A DNA stretch of 64,000 bases. Source: Gaiellasilicea sp963811885 (GTDB lineage Bacteria; Actinomycetota; Thermoleophilia; Gaiellales; Gaiellaceae). A model generated the notes under the pieces. It was not told where the DNA came from, searched no databases, and saw only the letters and a program-made list of their open reading frames with translations. Position numbers and translations under genes: made by a program. Below, piece after piece: positions 15,862 to 24,424 of this stretch. How positions within the stretch are numbered: the first letter of the stretch is position 1; every line of letters begins with the position of its first letter. Where the stretch lies: positions 372,001 to 436,000 of the forward strand of contig CAWETB010000015.1 of the NCBI GenBank assembly GCA_963811885.1, read 5' to 3'.

Positions 15862-16451
15862 GGCGTTGATCGTACGGCCACGAACCAGCGGCCCGCGAAG
15901 AGGATCTCGCCGCCGCCGAGCTCGGCCATCAGCTCGTCCGGCTCGAAGTAGCGCTTGAAGACCTGCCAGCGCGAGCCGTCGCTGAGAATCCGCTCCTGCT
16001 GCTCGGCCGGCTCGACCTCGTCGCGGAGCGCGGAGTCGACGATGACGAGCTCGGGCGCCACACGGCGGGCCTCGGCGAGGAAGCGGCCGCGCTCGGGATC
16101 CTCGAGATGGCCGTAGAAGTGACTCGTGAAGACGCGCTCGAACGTCCCGTCCTGGAACGGCAGGCGGAGCGCGTCCGACTGGACGAAGCCCGCGTCCGGT
16201 ACGCGCGCGCTCGCGAGCTCGAGCATCGCCGCGCTCTGGTCGAGCCCGGTGAGCTCGCCCGGCAGGTGCTGGGTCAGAAAACCGGTGCCGCACGCGACGT
16301 CGAGCGTCCGCGCCGCCGGCAGGGCGGCAATCGAGGAGATCATGGCCTCGCGCTCCTGATCCCAGCCGGGCCGCTCGCGCTGCTCGAAGAGGCCGGTGCC
16401 GAGCCACCAGTCGTCGTACTCGGGCGCCCGCGCCTCGTAGTAGGTCTTCAC
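15858..16451 (-). CDS. Class I SAM-dependent methyltransferase
   Basis: The enzyme has 197 aa. It opens with KTYYEARAPEYDDWW, usual for ubiE/SAM methyltransferases. It has motif I ARTLDVACGTGFLTQHLPG, motif II LTGLDQSAAMLELA, and a strand VFTSHFYGHLEDPERGRFL. The GTG 16451 start is preceded by AGGAAGGAC. It heads a minus-strand operon and is divergent from the formimidoyltransferase gene with only 21 bp between starts. The substrate is unknown. Confidence 0.85.
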   Translation of the reverse strand: MKTYYEARAPEYDDWWLGTGLFEQRERPGWDQEREAMISSIAALPAARTLDVACGTGFLTQHLPGELTGLDQSAAMLELASARVPDAGFVQSDALRLPFQDGTFERVFTSHFYGHLEDPERGRFLAEARRVAPELVIVDSALRDEVEPAEQQERILSDGSRWQVFKRYFEPDELMAELGGGEILFAGRWFVAVRSTP

Positions 16452-16472
16452 GTCCTTCCTAGAGTACGAGTC

Positions 16473-17343
16473 GTGCTCGAGGCCGTGCCGAACTTCTCCG
16501 AGGGGCGAGACGAGGGCGTGGTCGACGCCCTCCGCGGCGCCCTCTCCTCGCCGGCGCGGCTGCTCGACGTGCACGTCGACGCGGACCATCACCGCTCCGT
16601 CTTCACCCTCGTGGGCGAGCCGGACGAGCTGGTGGAGACGCTCCTGGCGGGGATCGCGTGCGCGCGTGAGCGGATCGACCTGCGCCGGCATGACGGCGCT
16701 CATCCGCGGATCGGGGCCGCCGACGTCGTCCCGATCGTGCCGATCAAAGCCGGCGACCTGGAGCGGGCGAAGGAGGCAGCGGGGGTGCTCGCGCGGCGCG
16801 TGGGCGAAGAGCTGAGCCTCCCCGTCTTCCTCTATGGCGAGCTCGCGCCCGGCCGCGGGCCGGCGTTCTTCCGGCGCGGCGGTCCGGCAGGAGCTGCAGC
16901 GGCGGATCGACGCGGGCGAGCTGGCGCCCGACTTCGGCCCTGAGCGGCTGGACGAGAGCGCGGGGGCGGTGATCGTCGGCGCGCGCCGGCCGCTGATCGC
17001 GTTCAACGTCAACCTGCGCGGCGAGCTCGCGGCCGCGAAGGCGGTTGCGGCGATCGTGCGGGAGACGGGCGGCGGCTTCCCCGGCGTGCGTGCGCTGGGA
17101 CTCGACCTGCCGCGCGCGGGCGTCGTCCAGGTCTCGATGAACGTCGAGGACTGGGAAGCGGCGGCGCTGCACGAGATCGTCGCGCGGATCGAGGAGGAGG
17201 CGGCGGCGCACGGCGCCGAGGTGGTCGGCTCCGAGCTCGTCGGGCTGATGCCGGCGGGCGCTGCGGCCGCTGCCGCCGGCGCGATGCTGCGGATCGACGG
17301 CTTCGACGAGTCGCATGTCCTGGAACTGCGCCTCGTTCCGTGA
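16473..17343 (+). CDS. Glutamate formimidoyltransferase (frameshifted)
   Basis: The N-terminal sequence VLEAVPNFSEGRDEGVVDAL, then HVDADHHRSVFTLVG and DGAHPRIGAADVVPIVP, is diagnostic of the formiminotransferase domain of FTCD (the H-P-R-I-G strand binds folate). Near 16885 a one-base shift is needed to continue with LQRRIDAGELAPDFGP and the C-terminal subdomain to 17343. The corrected length (~290 aa) fits a single-domain enzyme. It transfers the formimino group of N-formimino-L-glutamate, the HutI product, to THF. The separate cyclodeaminase is at 5902-6481 and the hut genes start 0.5 kb downstream. Confidence 0.85.
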
Positions 17344-17404
17344 GAGGGTTTCGCGACCCCGGGGCTTGCGGTAGGTGAGTTCCGACAACGACCAAGGGGT
17401 AGAG

Positions 17405-17764
17405 ATGAGAAAGCTTTTGCCGCTCACGGTGGCCGCGGGGATCGCGGCCTGGTTCTTCGCGAGGCACCCGCGCGGAAAGGTGCTGTTCGGAAAGCTCCAC
17501 GGGAAGATCTCGACTGTGGTTCCGAAGCAGTACGACGACGCGACGCTCAAGGACAAGGTCGAGAGCGAGCTCTTCCGCGACGAGCACGAGGTGAAGGGCG
17601 CGATCAACATCAACGCGCAGGAGGGCATCGTGCAGCTGCGTGGCGAGCTGCCGTCGCAGGATCTGATCGACGCGCTCGTCGAGCGCACGCAGAGGATTCA
17701 GGGCGTCCGCGAGGTCGAGAACCTGCTCCACACGCCCGGCACCGAAGCACCCATGCATCACTGA
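17405..17764 (+). CDS. BON-domain protein with N-terminal membrane segment
   Basis: The protein has 119 aa. A short N-terminal hydrophobic segment (~3-20) is followed by a basic turn. A BON domain follows (KDKVESELFRDEHEVKGAIN, then NAQEGIVQLRGELPSQDLID, then VREVENLLH). BON domains bind phospholipid or act as periplasmic stress modules, as in OsmY. The start ATG follows AAGGGGTAGAG. It is alone between the formimidoyltransferase and the hut operon; a dispersed hairpin repeat follows its stop. Confidence 0.85.
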   Translation: MRKLLPLTVAAGIAAWFFARHPRGKVLFGKLHGKISTVVPKQYDDATLKDKVESELFRDEHEVKGAININAQEGIVQLRGELPSQDLIDALVERTQRIQGVREVENLLHTPGTEAPMHH

Positions 17765-17781
17765 CCCGCCTTCGCCCGCTC

Positions 17782-17854
17782 GGGCCGCTCGGCGGCCCGA
17801 CTTCAGGGATCTCGCGCGCTGGGCATCCGCTCCCGCGGATGCCCAGCTTGCGCC
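17782..17854 (+). repeat. Dispersed hairpin repeat, copy A
   Basis: A first stem GGGCCGC-TCG-GCGGCCC is followed by TTCAGGGATCTCGCGCG. A second perfect 12-bp stem CTGGGCATCCGC/GCGGATGCCCAG (17819-17830, 17835-17846) has a TCCC loop, then CTTGCGCC. Copies B (29945-30010, reversed) and C (40042-40112) share this order. It ends directly at the hutH -10 box. Confidence 0.75.
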
Positions 17855-17860
17855 TAGTAT
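17855..17860 (+). promoter_or_regulatory. Leaderless-type -10 box for hutH
   Basis: TAGTAT, then 6 nt, then GTG at 17867. The hairpin repeat lies immediately upstream. Confidence 0.55.
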
Positions 17861-17866
17861 CGACTC

Positions 17867-19393
17867 GTGATTGCCAGTCACGCGCTGAACGGGAACGACC
17901 TGCGGTTGGAGGACGTCTGGGAGGTGGCAGTGCACCGCGCGCCCGTCGGTCTCGCCGACGAGGCGCGCGGTCAGATGGAGGCCGCGCGCGCGCTCGTCGA
18001 CCAGGCGGCCGAGAACACGTACGGCGTCAACACGGGCTTCGGTCGCTTCGTCTCCGAGTCGATCTCCGCCGATCAGGTCGACGAGCTCCAGCTGCGACTG
18101 CTGCGCAGCCACGCGTGCGGTGTCGGTGAGCCGTACCCGCCGGCGGTCGTGCGCGCGGCGATGCTGCTGCGGGCGAACGCGCTCGCGAAGGGGTTCTCGG
18201 GCGCGCGGATCGAGACGGTCGAGCTGCTGATCGAGTGCCTCAACCGTGGTGTCCTGCCGCGGGTCCCGGCGCGTGGCTCGGTCGGTGCGAGCGGCGACCT
18301 CGCTCCGCTGGCTCATCTGGCGCTGCCGCTGGTCGGAGAAGGGCATGCCTGGTTCGAGGGCACGCTTCGACCGGGCGGCGAGGCGCTTGCGGCGGCCGGG
18401 CTCGAGCCGGTCCGCCTCGGCGCGAAGGAAGGCCTGTCGCTGATCAACGGGACCCAGTTCATGGCGGCAATGGCCTCGATCGCGCTCGTGCGGGCACGGC
18501 GGCTGGCGCGGACGGCCGATCTCGCGTGCGCGCTCTCGCTCGAGGCGCTGCAGGGCTCGCGGACGAGCTTTCATCCGGCGATCCATCAGGCGAGGCCGCT
18601 GCCCGGGCAGGTCGACTCAGCCGCCAACCTGCACCGCTTGCTCGAGGGCTCGGCGATCATCGAGTCGCACCGCTGGTGCGACCGCGTCCAGGACGCCTAC
18701 TCGCTTCGGTGCGCGCCGCAGGTGCACGGGGCGAGCCGCGACCTCCTGGCGCACGTCGAGGCGACGGTCGCGGTCGAGCTGAACGCGGCGACGGACAACC
18801 CGCTCGTCCTCGTCGGCGAGGGCATCGTCGTCTCGAACGGGAACTTCCACGGCCAACCGCTCGCCTTCGGGCTCGACGCGCTCGCGATGGCCGTCTCCGA
18901 GTTCGCGAGCATCTCCGAGCGCCGGGTCGAGCGGCTCGTCAACCCGTCGCTGTCGGAAGGGCTGCCACCGTTCCTGACGCTGGAGGGCGGGCTCAACAGC
19001 GGCTTCATGATCCCGCAGTACGTGGCGGCCGCGCTCGTCTCCGAGAGCAAGTCGCTCTGTCATCCGGCGAGCGTCGACTCGATCCCGACGAGCGCGGGGC
19101 AGGAGGACCACGTCTCGATGGGAAACGCCGCGGGCCTGAAGGCGCTGCAGGTGCTCGCCAACAGCGAGCGGGTGCTGGCGATCGAGCTGCTCGCCGGCGC
19201 GCAGGCGGTCGAGTTCCTCGCGCCGCTCGAGCCCGGCCCCGGCGTCCGCGCGACGCACGGCGCCGTGCGTGAGCTCTCCGAGCGCGTGCGCGACGACAGA
19301 TCGCTCTCGGAGGACATCGAGCGCGTCGCCGTCGCGATCGCCGACGGGTCGATCCTCGCGGCTGCCGAGGCGGCCGTCGGGGAGCTCCGATGA
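17867..19393 (+). CDS. hutH: Histidine ammonia-lyase
   Basis: The enzyme has 508 aa, the normal family length. It carries the MIO-forming triad A141-S142-G143 in GSVGASGDLAPLAH, the YGVNTGFGRF active-site loop near residue 53, and the downstream QEDHVSMGN segment. It deaminates L-histidine to trans-urocanate, the first step of histidine catabolism. The start GTG 17867 has no Shine-Dalgarno but a TAGTAT box 6 nt before it. It overlaps hutU by 4 bp (ATGA), forming hutH-hutU-hutI. Confidence 0.96.
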   Translation: MIASHALNGNDLRLEDVWEVAVHRAPVGLADEARGQMEAARALVDQAAENTYGVNTGFGRFVSESISADQVDELQLRLLRSHACGVGEPYPPAVVRAAMLLRANALAKGFSGARIETVELLIECLNRGVLPRVPARGSVGASGDLAPLAHLALPLVGEGHAWFEGTLRPGGEALAAAGLEPVRLGAKEGLSLINGTQFMAAMASIALVRARRLARTADLACALSLEALQGSRTSFHPAIHQARPLPGQVDSAANLHRLLEGSAIIESHRWCDRVQDAYSLRCAPQVHGASRDLLAHVEATVAVELNAATDNPLVLVGEGIVVSNGNFHGQPLAFGLDALAMAVSEFASISERRVERLVNPSLSEGLPPFLTLEGGLNSGFMIPQYVAAALVSESKSLCHPASVDSIPTSAGQEDHVSMGNAAGLKALQVLANSERVLAIELLAGAQAVEFLAPLEPGPGVRATHGAVRELSERVRDDRSLSEDIERVAVAIADGSILAAAEAAVGELR

Positions 19394-21114
19394 GCGTGTC
19401 GTCGCTCGACGCGCAGGTCGAGGCCCTTGCCGGCGATCTCTCGGCGATTCGTGCCCCGCGCGGCGCGCAGCTGAACGCGCGGTCGTGGCAGACGGAGGCG
19501 CCGCTGCGGATGCTGCTCAACAACCTCGACCCGGAGGTGGCGGAGCGCCCGGAGGACCTCGTCGTCTACGGCGGCTCCGGCCGTGCCGCCCGCTCGCACG
19601 ACGCGCTGAAGGCGATCGTCCGGACGCTGTTGCGGCTGCGCGACGACGAGACGCTGCTCGTCCAGAGCGGCAAGCCGGTCGGTGTCTTCCGCACGCACGA
19701 GGGCGCGCCCCGCGTGTTGATCGCGAACTCGCTGCTGGTGCCGCGCTGGGCGAACTGGGACGAGTTCCGGCGGCTCGAGGCGGAGGGGCTGACGATGTTC
19801 GGGCAGATGACGGCCGGGAGCTGGATCTACATCGGCACCCAGGGGATCCTGCAGGGCACCTACCAGACGTTCGCGGCGGCGGGGGAGAAGCACTTCGGCT
19901 CGGCCGACCTCTCCGGGCGGACGATCCTCACCGCGGGCCTCGGCGGGATGGGCGGGGCGCAGCCGCTCGCCGCGACGATGGCCGGCGCCGCGATCCTGTG
20001 CATCGAGGTCGACCCGACGCGGATCCAGCGCCGACTCGAGACGCGCTACCTCGACGAGGTCGCCGACTCGCTCGAGGACGGCGTCGCGCGGGTGCGAACG
20101 GCCGCGTCCGAGGGCCGCGCCCTCTCGGTCGCCGTGCTCGGCAATGCCGCCGAGATCGTGCCGGAACTGTCAAAGAAGCGTGAATCTTTCGACCTCGTCA
20201 CCGACCAGACAGCGGCCCACGATCCGCTCACCGGCTACGTGCCGGCAGGTCTCTCGGTCGAGGAAGCCGCATCGTTACGCGCTTCCGACCCGGACGAGTA
20301 CCTCCGGCGGGCACGCGAGTCGATCGCGGCGCACGTCGAAGGCATGCTCGAGTTCGTCCGCGCCGGCAGCTACGTCTTTGACTATGGCAACAACCTGCGA
20401 GGGGAGGCCCATGAGGCAGGCGTAGCGGAGGCCTTCTCATACCCGGGCTTCGTCCCGGCCTATATCCGGCCCCTCTTCTGCCACGGCATCGGACCCTTCC
20501 GGTGGGCCGTCCTCTCGGGCGACCCGGCCGACATCGCGGCGATCGACGAGGAGTTCCGGCGGCTCTTCCCCGACGACGCGCTGCTCCAGCGCTGGCTCGA
20601 GCTCGCACCCGAGCGCGTCGCCTTCCAGGGGCTGCCGGCGCGGATCTGCTGGCTCGGCTACGGCGACCGGGCGAAGGCGGGTCTCGCGATCAACGAGCTG
20701 GTTCGGACTGGCGCGGTCTCGGCGCCGGTCGTGATCGGCCGTGACCACCTCGACTCCGGCTCGGTGGCGTCGCCGTACCGCGAGACCGAGGCGATGCGCG
20801 ACGGCTCGGACGCGATCGCGGACTGGCCGATCCTGAACGCGCTGCTGAACACGGCGGCGGGTGCGACCTGGGTCAGCGTCCACCACGGCGGCGGCGTCGG
20901 GATCGGCAACTCGATCCACGCCGGCATGGTCGTCCTCGCCGACGGCAGCGCCGACGCGGCCGAGCGGCTCGAGCGGGTGCTGACGGCCGATCCCGGCACC
21001 GGCGTGATGCGGCATGCCGACGCCGGCTACGACGAGGCGCTCGGGGCTGCGCGCGAGCATGCACTCGATCTACCCAGCCTCGACCTGCCCGGCCTCGATC
21101 CGCCGAGCGCCTGA
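19390..21114 (+). CDS. hutU: Urocanate hydratase
   Basis: The enzyme has 574 aa. Visible family features include the N-terminal LRMLLNNLDPEVAERPEDLV, YGGSGRAARS and TAGLGGMGGAQPLAATMAG (NAD-binding glycine loop). A C-terminal segment follows with YRETEAMRDGSDAIADWP and SVHHGGGVGIGNSIHAG. It adds water to urocanate using NAD+ as electrophile and gives imidazolonepropionate. It is translationally coupled to hutH (4-bp overlap), and hutI starts 1 bp after its stop. Confidence 0.96.
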   Translation: MSVSSLDAQVEALAGDLSAIRAPRGAQLNARSWQTEAPLRMLLNNLDPEVAERPEDLVVYGGSGRAARSHDALKAIVRTLLRLRDDETLLVQSGKPVGVFRTHEGAPRVLIANSLLVPRWANWDEFRRLEAEGLTMFGQMTAGSWIYIGTQGILQGTYQTFAAAGEKHFGSADLSGRTILTAGLGGMGGAQPLAATMAGAAILCIEVDPTRIQRRLETRYLDEVADSLEDGVARVRTAASEGRALSVAVLGNAAEIVPELSKKRESFDLVTDQTAAHDPLTGYVPAGLSVEEAASLRASDPDEYLRRARESIAAHVEGMLEFVRAGSYVFDYGNNLRGEAHEAGVAEAFSYPGFVPAYIRPLFCHGIGPFRWAVLSGDPADIAAIDEEFRRLFPDDALLQRWLELAPERVAFQGLPARICWLGYGDRAKAGLAINELVRTGAVSAPVVIGRDHLDSGSVASPYRETEAMRDGSDAIADWPILNALLNTAAGATWVSVHHGGGVGIGNSIHAGMVVLADGSADAAERLERVLTADPGTGVMRHADAGYDEALGAAREHALDLPSLDLPGLDPPSA

Positions 21115-21115
21115 C

Positions 21116-22342
21116 GTGTCCAAGCTGCTGATCCGCGACCTGCGCCAGGTCGTCAGCCCCGCGGGCGTCGACGCGCCGCTGCGCGGCGAAGCGCTGGGCG
21201 AGCTCGAGGTGATCGAGAACGGCTACGTGCTCTGCGACGGCGAACGGATCGAGGCGGTCGGTCCGATGAGCGAGCTCGGGCTCGTGGACAGCGATGTCGA
21301 GGACATCGACGGGAGTGAGTTGTGCGCGATCCCCGGCCTCGTCGACTGTCACACGCATCCGGCATTCGGCGGCGACCGCGTCGAGGAGTTCTCGCTCCGC
21401 GCCGGCGGGGCGAGCTACGAGGAGCTGCACGCGGCCGGCGGCGGGATCCTCTCGACCGTGCGCGCGACGCGCGACGCGGGGGAAGAGGGGTTGCGGAAGG
21501 CCGTCGAGCGTCATCGCGGCTGGATGCTCCGCGCCGGGACGACGACGTTCGAGGGAAAGTCCGGCTACGGGCTCGACCGCGAGACGGAGCTCGCGTCGTT
21601 GCGCGCGATCAAGGCCGCCGGCGGCGTCCCGACGTTCCTCGGCGCCCACGCGACGCCGCCGGAGTTCGCGGACGCGGACGCGTATCTCGACTTCCTGCTC
21701 GCGGAGGTGCTCCCCGAGGCGGCCGAGCTCGCCGAGGCCGCCGACGTCTTCCTGGAGCGCGGCGCCTTCGACGCGGGTCAGGCCCGCCGCTACCTCGAAG
21801 CCGCCCGTGACCACGGCCTCGCCCTCCGCCTCCACGGCGACCAGTTCACGGAGTCGGGCGCGATCCCGCTGGCGGTCGAGCTCGGCGCCCGCTCCGTCGA
21901 CCACCTCGAAGCAACCGGCCCCGACGGCATCGCCGCACTCGCGGGCAGCGAGGTCACCGGCGTCTTGCTACCGGCCAGCGCTCTCTTCCTCGGCCGCCCG
22001 ATGCCGCCGGGACGTGCGCTCGTCGACGCCGGGGCCGCCGTCGCGCTCGCGACCGACTTCAACCCCGGCAGCGCCTTCTGCGAGAGCCTGCCGATCGTGA
22101 TGTCGCTCGCGGCGACGCAGCTGAAGCTGAGTCCGGCCGAGGCGCTGTCGGCCTGCACCGTCAACGCGGCGCACGTGCTCGGCCGCGCCGACCGCATCGG
22201 CAGGATCGCCCCAGGCTACGCCGCCGATCTCGTCCTGCTCGACGCGCCCGACTGGCGTTACGTCGCCTACCACCTCGCCGGCGATGTCGTCGCGACGGTG
22301 ATCAAAAGCGGCACCGTCGCCTTCGGACGAGCGGCATACTGA
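21116..22342 (+). CDS. hutI: Imidazolonepropionase
   Basis: This 408-aa amidohydrolase has the metal motif H-x-H in DCHTHPAFGG, a later His in ARSVDHLEA, and the Asp in VALATDFNPGS. It hydrolyses imidazolone-5-propionate to N-formimino-L-glutamate. The GTG at 21116 is chosen because it starts 1 bp after hutU and gives the usual N terminus SKLLIRDL. No hutG or hutF gene is seen here; the formimino group would go to folate through the products of 16473 and 5902. Confidence 0.94.
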   Translation: MSKLLIRDLRQVVSPAGVDAPLRGEALGELEVIENGYVLCDGERIEAVGPMSELGLVDSDVEDIDGSELCAIPGLVDCHTHPAFGGDRVEEFSLRAGGASYEELHAAGGGILSTVRATRDAGEEGLRKAVERHRGWMLRAGTTTFEGKSGYGLDRETELASLRAIKAAGGVPTFLGAHATPPEFADADAYLDFLLAEVLPEAAELAEAADVFLERGAFDAGQARRYLEAARDHGLALRLHGDQFTESGAIPLAVELGARSVDHLEATGPDGIAALAGSEVTGVLLPASALFLGRPMPPGRALVDAGAAVALATDFNPGSAFCESLPIVMSLAATQLKLSPAEALSACTVNAAHVLGRADRIGRIAPGYAADLVLLDAPDWRYVAYHLAGDVVATVIKSGTVAFGRAAY

Positions 22343-22346
22343 GCCG

Positions 22347-22760
22347 GTGGCGAACAAGAAGCAGCAGCGCCGCCGGCAGAAGCTGAAGCGGCACGAGTAC
22401 GAAGAGGTTTACGTCGACGACGAGGGGAACGAGCTCCCGCCCGAGGAGGCGGAGGAGCTCGTGGTCGCAACGTCGTCGCGCAAGGCCGAGAAGAGCACGC
22501 AGAAGCGCCCGACGAACCGCGCCGGCCGCGTGATCGATCCGCCGTCCTGGCGCAAGACGGCCAAGCGGGGACTGCTCTTCTTCCCGCTGATGCTGATCAC
22601 GGTGATGCTCCTCGGCAAGGACTTGACCCTGCCGCAGCAGATCTTCCAGACGATCGTGCTGATGGGATTCTTCCTCCCATTCAGCTACTTCATGGACTCG
22701 ATGATGTGGCGCTCGCACCAGCGCCGGATCGCCCGCGCCGGCGACTCGAAGAAGCGCTAG
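22347..22760 (+). CDS. Hypothetical membrane protein with basic N terminus
   Basis: The protein has 137 aa. A very basic, Gln/Lys/Arg-rich head (KKQQRRRQKLKRHE) is followed by an acidic stretch and two TM helices (~77-95 and ~99-118), then a basic tail. The cytoplasmic basic head may bind nucleic acid or phospholipid headgroups, but no family is recognised. The GTG start lies 5 bp after hutI, so it may be cotranscribed with the hut genes although no link in function is visible. Confidence 0.7.
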   Translation: MANKKQQRRRQKLKRHEYEEVYVDDEGNELPPEEAEELVVATSSRKAEKSTQKRPTNRAGRVIDPPSWRKTAKRGLLFFPLMLITVMLLGKDLTLPQQIFQTIVLMGFFLPFSYFMDSMMWRSHQRRIARAGDSKKR

Positions 22761-22782
22761 ACCGCGGGCCGGGCCGCACCGA

Positions 22783-23429
22783 GTGAAGCTCGAGGAGGCA
22801 CTGGCCGCAGGAGCGTTCGAGCCCGACCTGTCGCTCTGGGATCCGTGGCGCCCGGAGCAGGTGGCGGCGCTCCTGGAGGGCGTGGAGGCGCCGTGGTATG
22901 TCGCGGCCGGATGGGCGATCGACCTCTTCCTCGGCGAGGAGCAGCGCGGGAGCACGAGGATCTCGAGATCGCCGTCCCCCGCGTGCGGTTCCCGGAGATC
23001 GGCGAGAGGCTGTCCGGCTTCGAGCTCTTCATTCCCGACAGCGATCTGACCGATCCAGGACTCGTCTGGCCGTTCGCGCAGGCGCCGAGCGCGCTCGCCG
23101 GCAACCACCAGACGTGGGTGCGAGAGCCGGAGAGCGGACGCTGGCGGCTCGACGTCTTCCGCGAGCCCTCCGACGGCGACGTCTGGATCTACCGGCGCGA
23201 CGAACGGATCAGGCTGCCCTATCGAGACGTGATCGAGCGGACCGACGGCGGCATCCCGTTCGCGCGACCGGAGCTCGTCCTGCTCTTCAAGGCGAAGCAG
23301 GTCGTGCGGCCGAAGGACGAGGCCGACTTCGAGGCCGTGCTACCGCGGCTCGGGTCGGACCGACGCCAGTGGCTCGCGGATGCGCTTCGCCTCGTCCATC
23401 CCGGCCACCCCTGGTCGGAGCGCCTCTAG
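22783..23429 (+). CDS. Nucleotidyltransferase-like protein, ANT(2'')-related fold (frameshifted)
   Basis: The N-terminal part reads VEAPWYVAAGWAIDLFLGE, the G-W-A-x-D helix of aminoglycoside-adenylyltransferase/AbiEii-like nucleotidyltransferases. The continuation REHEDLEIAV (catalytic R-x-H-x-D-x-D/E strand) is in the next frame, so one base is missing near 22955. The remainder (RWRLDVFREPSDGD, then RPELVLLFKAKQV) fits the family and ends at 23429. The corrected length is ~215 aa. Such proteins are usually cellular relatives rather than proven resistance enzymes. It converges on the cupin gene with a 4-bp overlap. Confidence 0.65.
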
Positions 23430-23782
23430 GCGGATGAGCCGCGGTAGTGGCCCTCGCCGGGCCACGGCGCGAGCAGGAGGAGGATCCGCGCACCCTCGTC
23501 GCTGGTGAGCGAGTGGCGCTCGTCCGGGTCGAAGCGGAAGAGCATCCCCGGCGCCGCGGCGACGGTGTCGCCGCCGGCCGAGACGGTGGCGCTCCCCTCG
23601 AGCACCGTGATCCAGGCGTTCTCCTTCACCTGGTGGTCGCCGAGCTTCTGCCCCGCCGTCAGCACGATCACGACCGCGCGGGCCTCGTTGCCCGAGTGGA
23701 CGACCATCGGATCCCGCGTGCCCGATGGCGCGTCGATCTCCATCAGGTTCCAGCTCTGCACGGGGGCCAAGGATAGACTCAT
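23426..23782 (-). CDS. Small cupin-domain protein
   Basis: A 118-aa single conserved beta-barrel. Cupin motif 1 is degenerate (LGDHQVKENAWITVLEG), and motif 2 is PGMLFRFDPDERHSLTSD with one His. Metal binding would rely on few ligands, so it may be a sugar- or small-ligand-binding cupin rather than an enzyme. It is divergent from the metallo-hydrolase gene with 6 bp between starts and is convergent with the nucleotidyltransferase gene. The role is unknown. Confidence 0.8.
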   Translation of the reverse strand: MSLSLAPVQSWNLMEIDAPSGTRDPMVVHSGNEARAVVIVLTAGQKLGDHQVKENAWITVLEGSATVSAGGDTVAAAPGMLFRFDPDERHSLTSDEGARILLLLAPWPGEGHYRGSSA

Positions 23783-23788
23783 CCGCCC

Positions 23789-24424
23789 ATGAGCCTCGCG
23801 ATTGACCAGCTTTCCCTCGGCCAGATCGGCACGAATTGCTACCTCGTCCGGGCCGATCCGGATGCGACGGAAGCGGTCGTGATCGACCCCGGCGCCGAGC
23901 CTGCCGAGATCGAGCAGGCGCTCGCCTCACACGGCGCGGCCTGCGCCGGGATCCTGCTCACGCACAGCCACTACGACCACTTCGGCGCGCTCGCCGAGCT
24001 GGCCGAGTCGACCGGCGCGCCCGTCTGGCTGCCCGAGGGCGAGCTCGACGTCTTCCGCCGGCCCGAGACCTTCTTCCCCGGCATCACGATGCGCGCCTAC
24101 ACCGGCGACGCGACACTCCTCTCCGGCGGAGAGACCGTCGACGTGGCCGGGATCTCCTTTCAGGTGCGCCACGTCCCCGGCCACTCGCCCGGTCACCTCT
24201 CCTACTACGCCGACGGCGCGCTCTTCTCCGGCGACGTTCTCTTCTCCGGCTCGGTCGGCCGGGTCGACCTTCCCTTCGGCGACTGGGAGACGCTGCTCGC
24301 GTCGATCCGCTCGCTCGCGGACGCGTACCCGCCCGAGACGATCGTCCTGTCCGGGCATGGGCCGGCGACGACGCTCGGCGACGAGCTCGAGCGGAACCCG
24401 TTTCTCGCCGAGCTCCGCGCGTGA
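23789..24424 (+). CDS. MBL-fold metallo-hydrolase (glyoxalase II-like)
   Basis: The protein has 211 aa with metal motif THSHYDHFG (H-x-H-x-D-H), then VPGHSPGHLSYY (His), FSGDVLF (bridging Asp) and a C-terminal LSGHGPATT (His). It is a YcbL/GloB-type hydrolase of thioesters such as hydroxyacyl-thiols. It overlaps hisS by 4 bp. A metallo-hydrolase upstream of hisS-aspS is also the arrangement in Firmicutes, so the linkage is old. Confidence 0.88.
   Translation: MSLAIDQLSLGQIGTNCYLVRADPDATEAVVIDPGAEPAEIEQALASHGAACAGILLTHSHYDHFGALAELAESTGAPVWLPEGELDVFRRPETFFPGITMRAYTGDATLLSGGETVDVAGISFQVRHVPGHSPGHLSYYADGALFSGDVLFSGSVGRVDLPFGDWETLLASIRSLADAYPPETIVLSGHGPATTLGDELERNPFLAELRA

Noticed and set aside
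17782..17854. CRISPR repeat
   Set aside because: Copies are far apart, in both orientations, with internal hairpins and no spacers or cas genes.
22783..23429. Aminoglycoside resistance gene
   Set aside because: The fold signature is shared by many housekeeping nucleotidyltransferases, and there is no mobile context. The same caution applies to the APH-like gene at 47020 and the GNAT gene at 49390.
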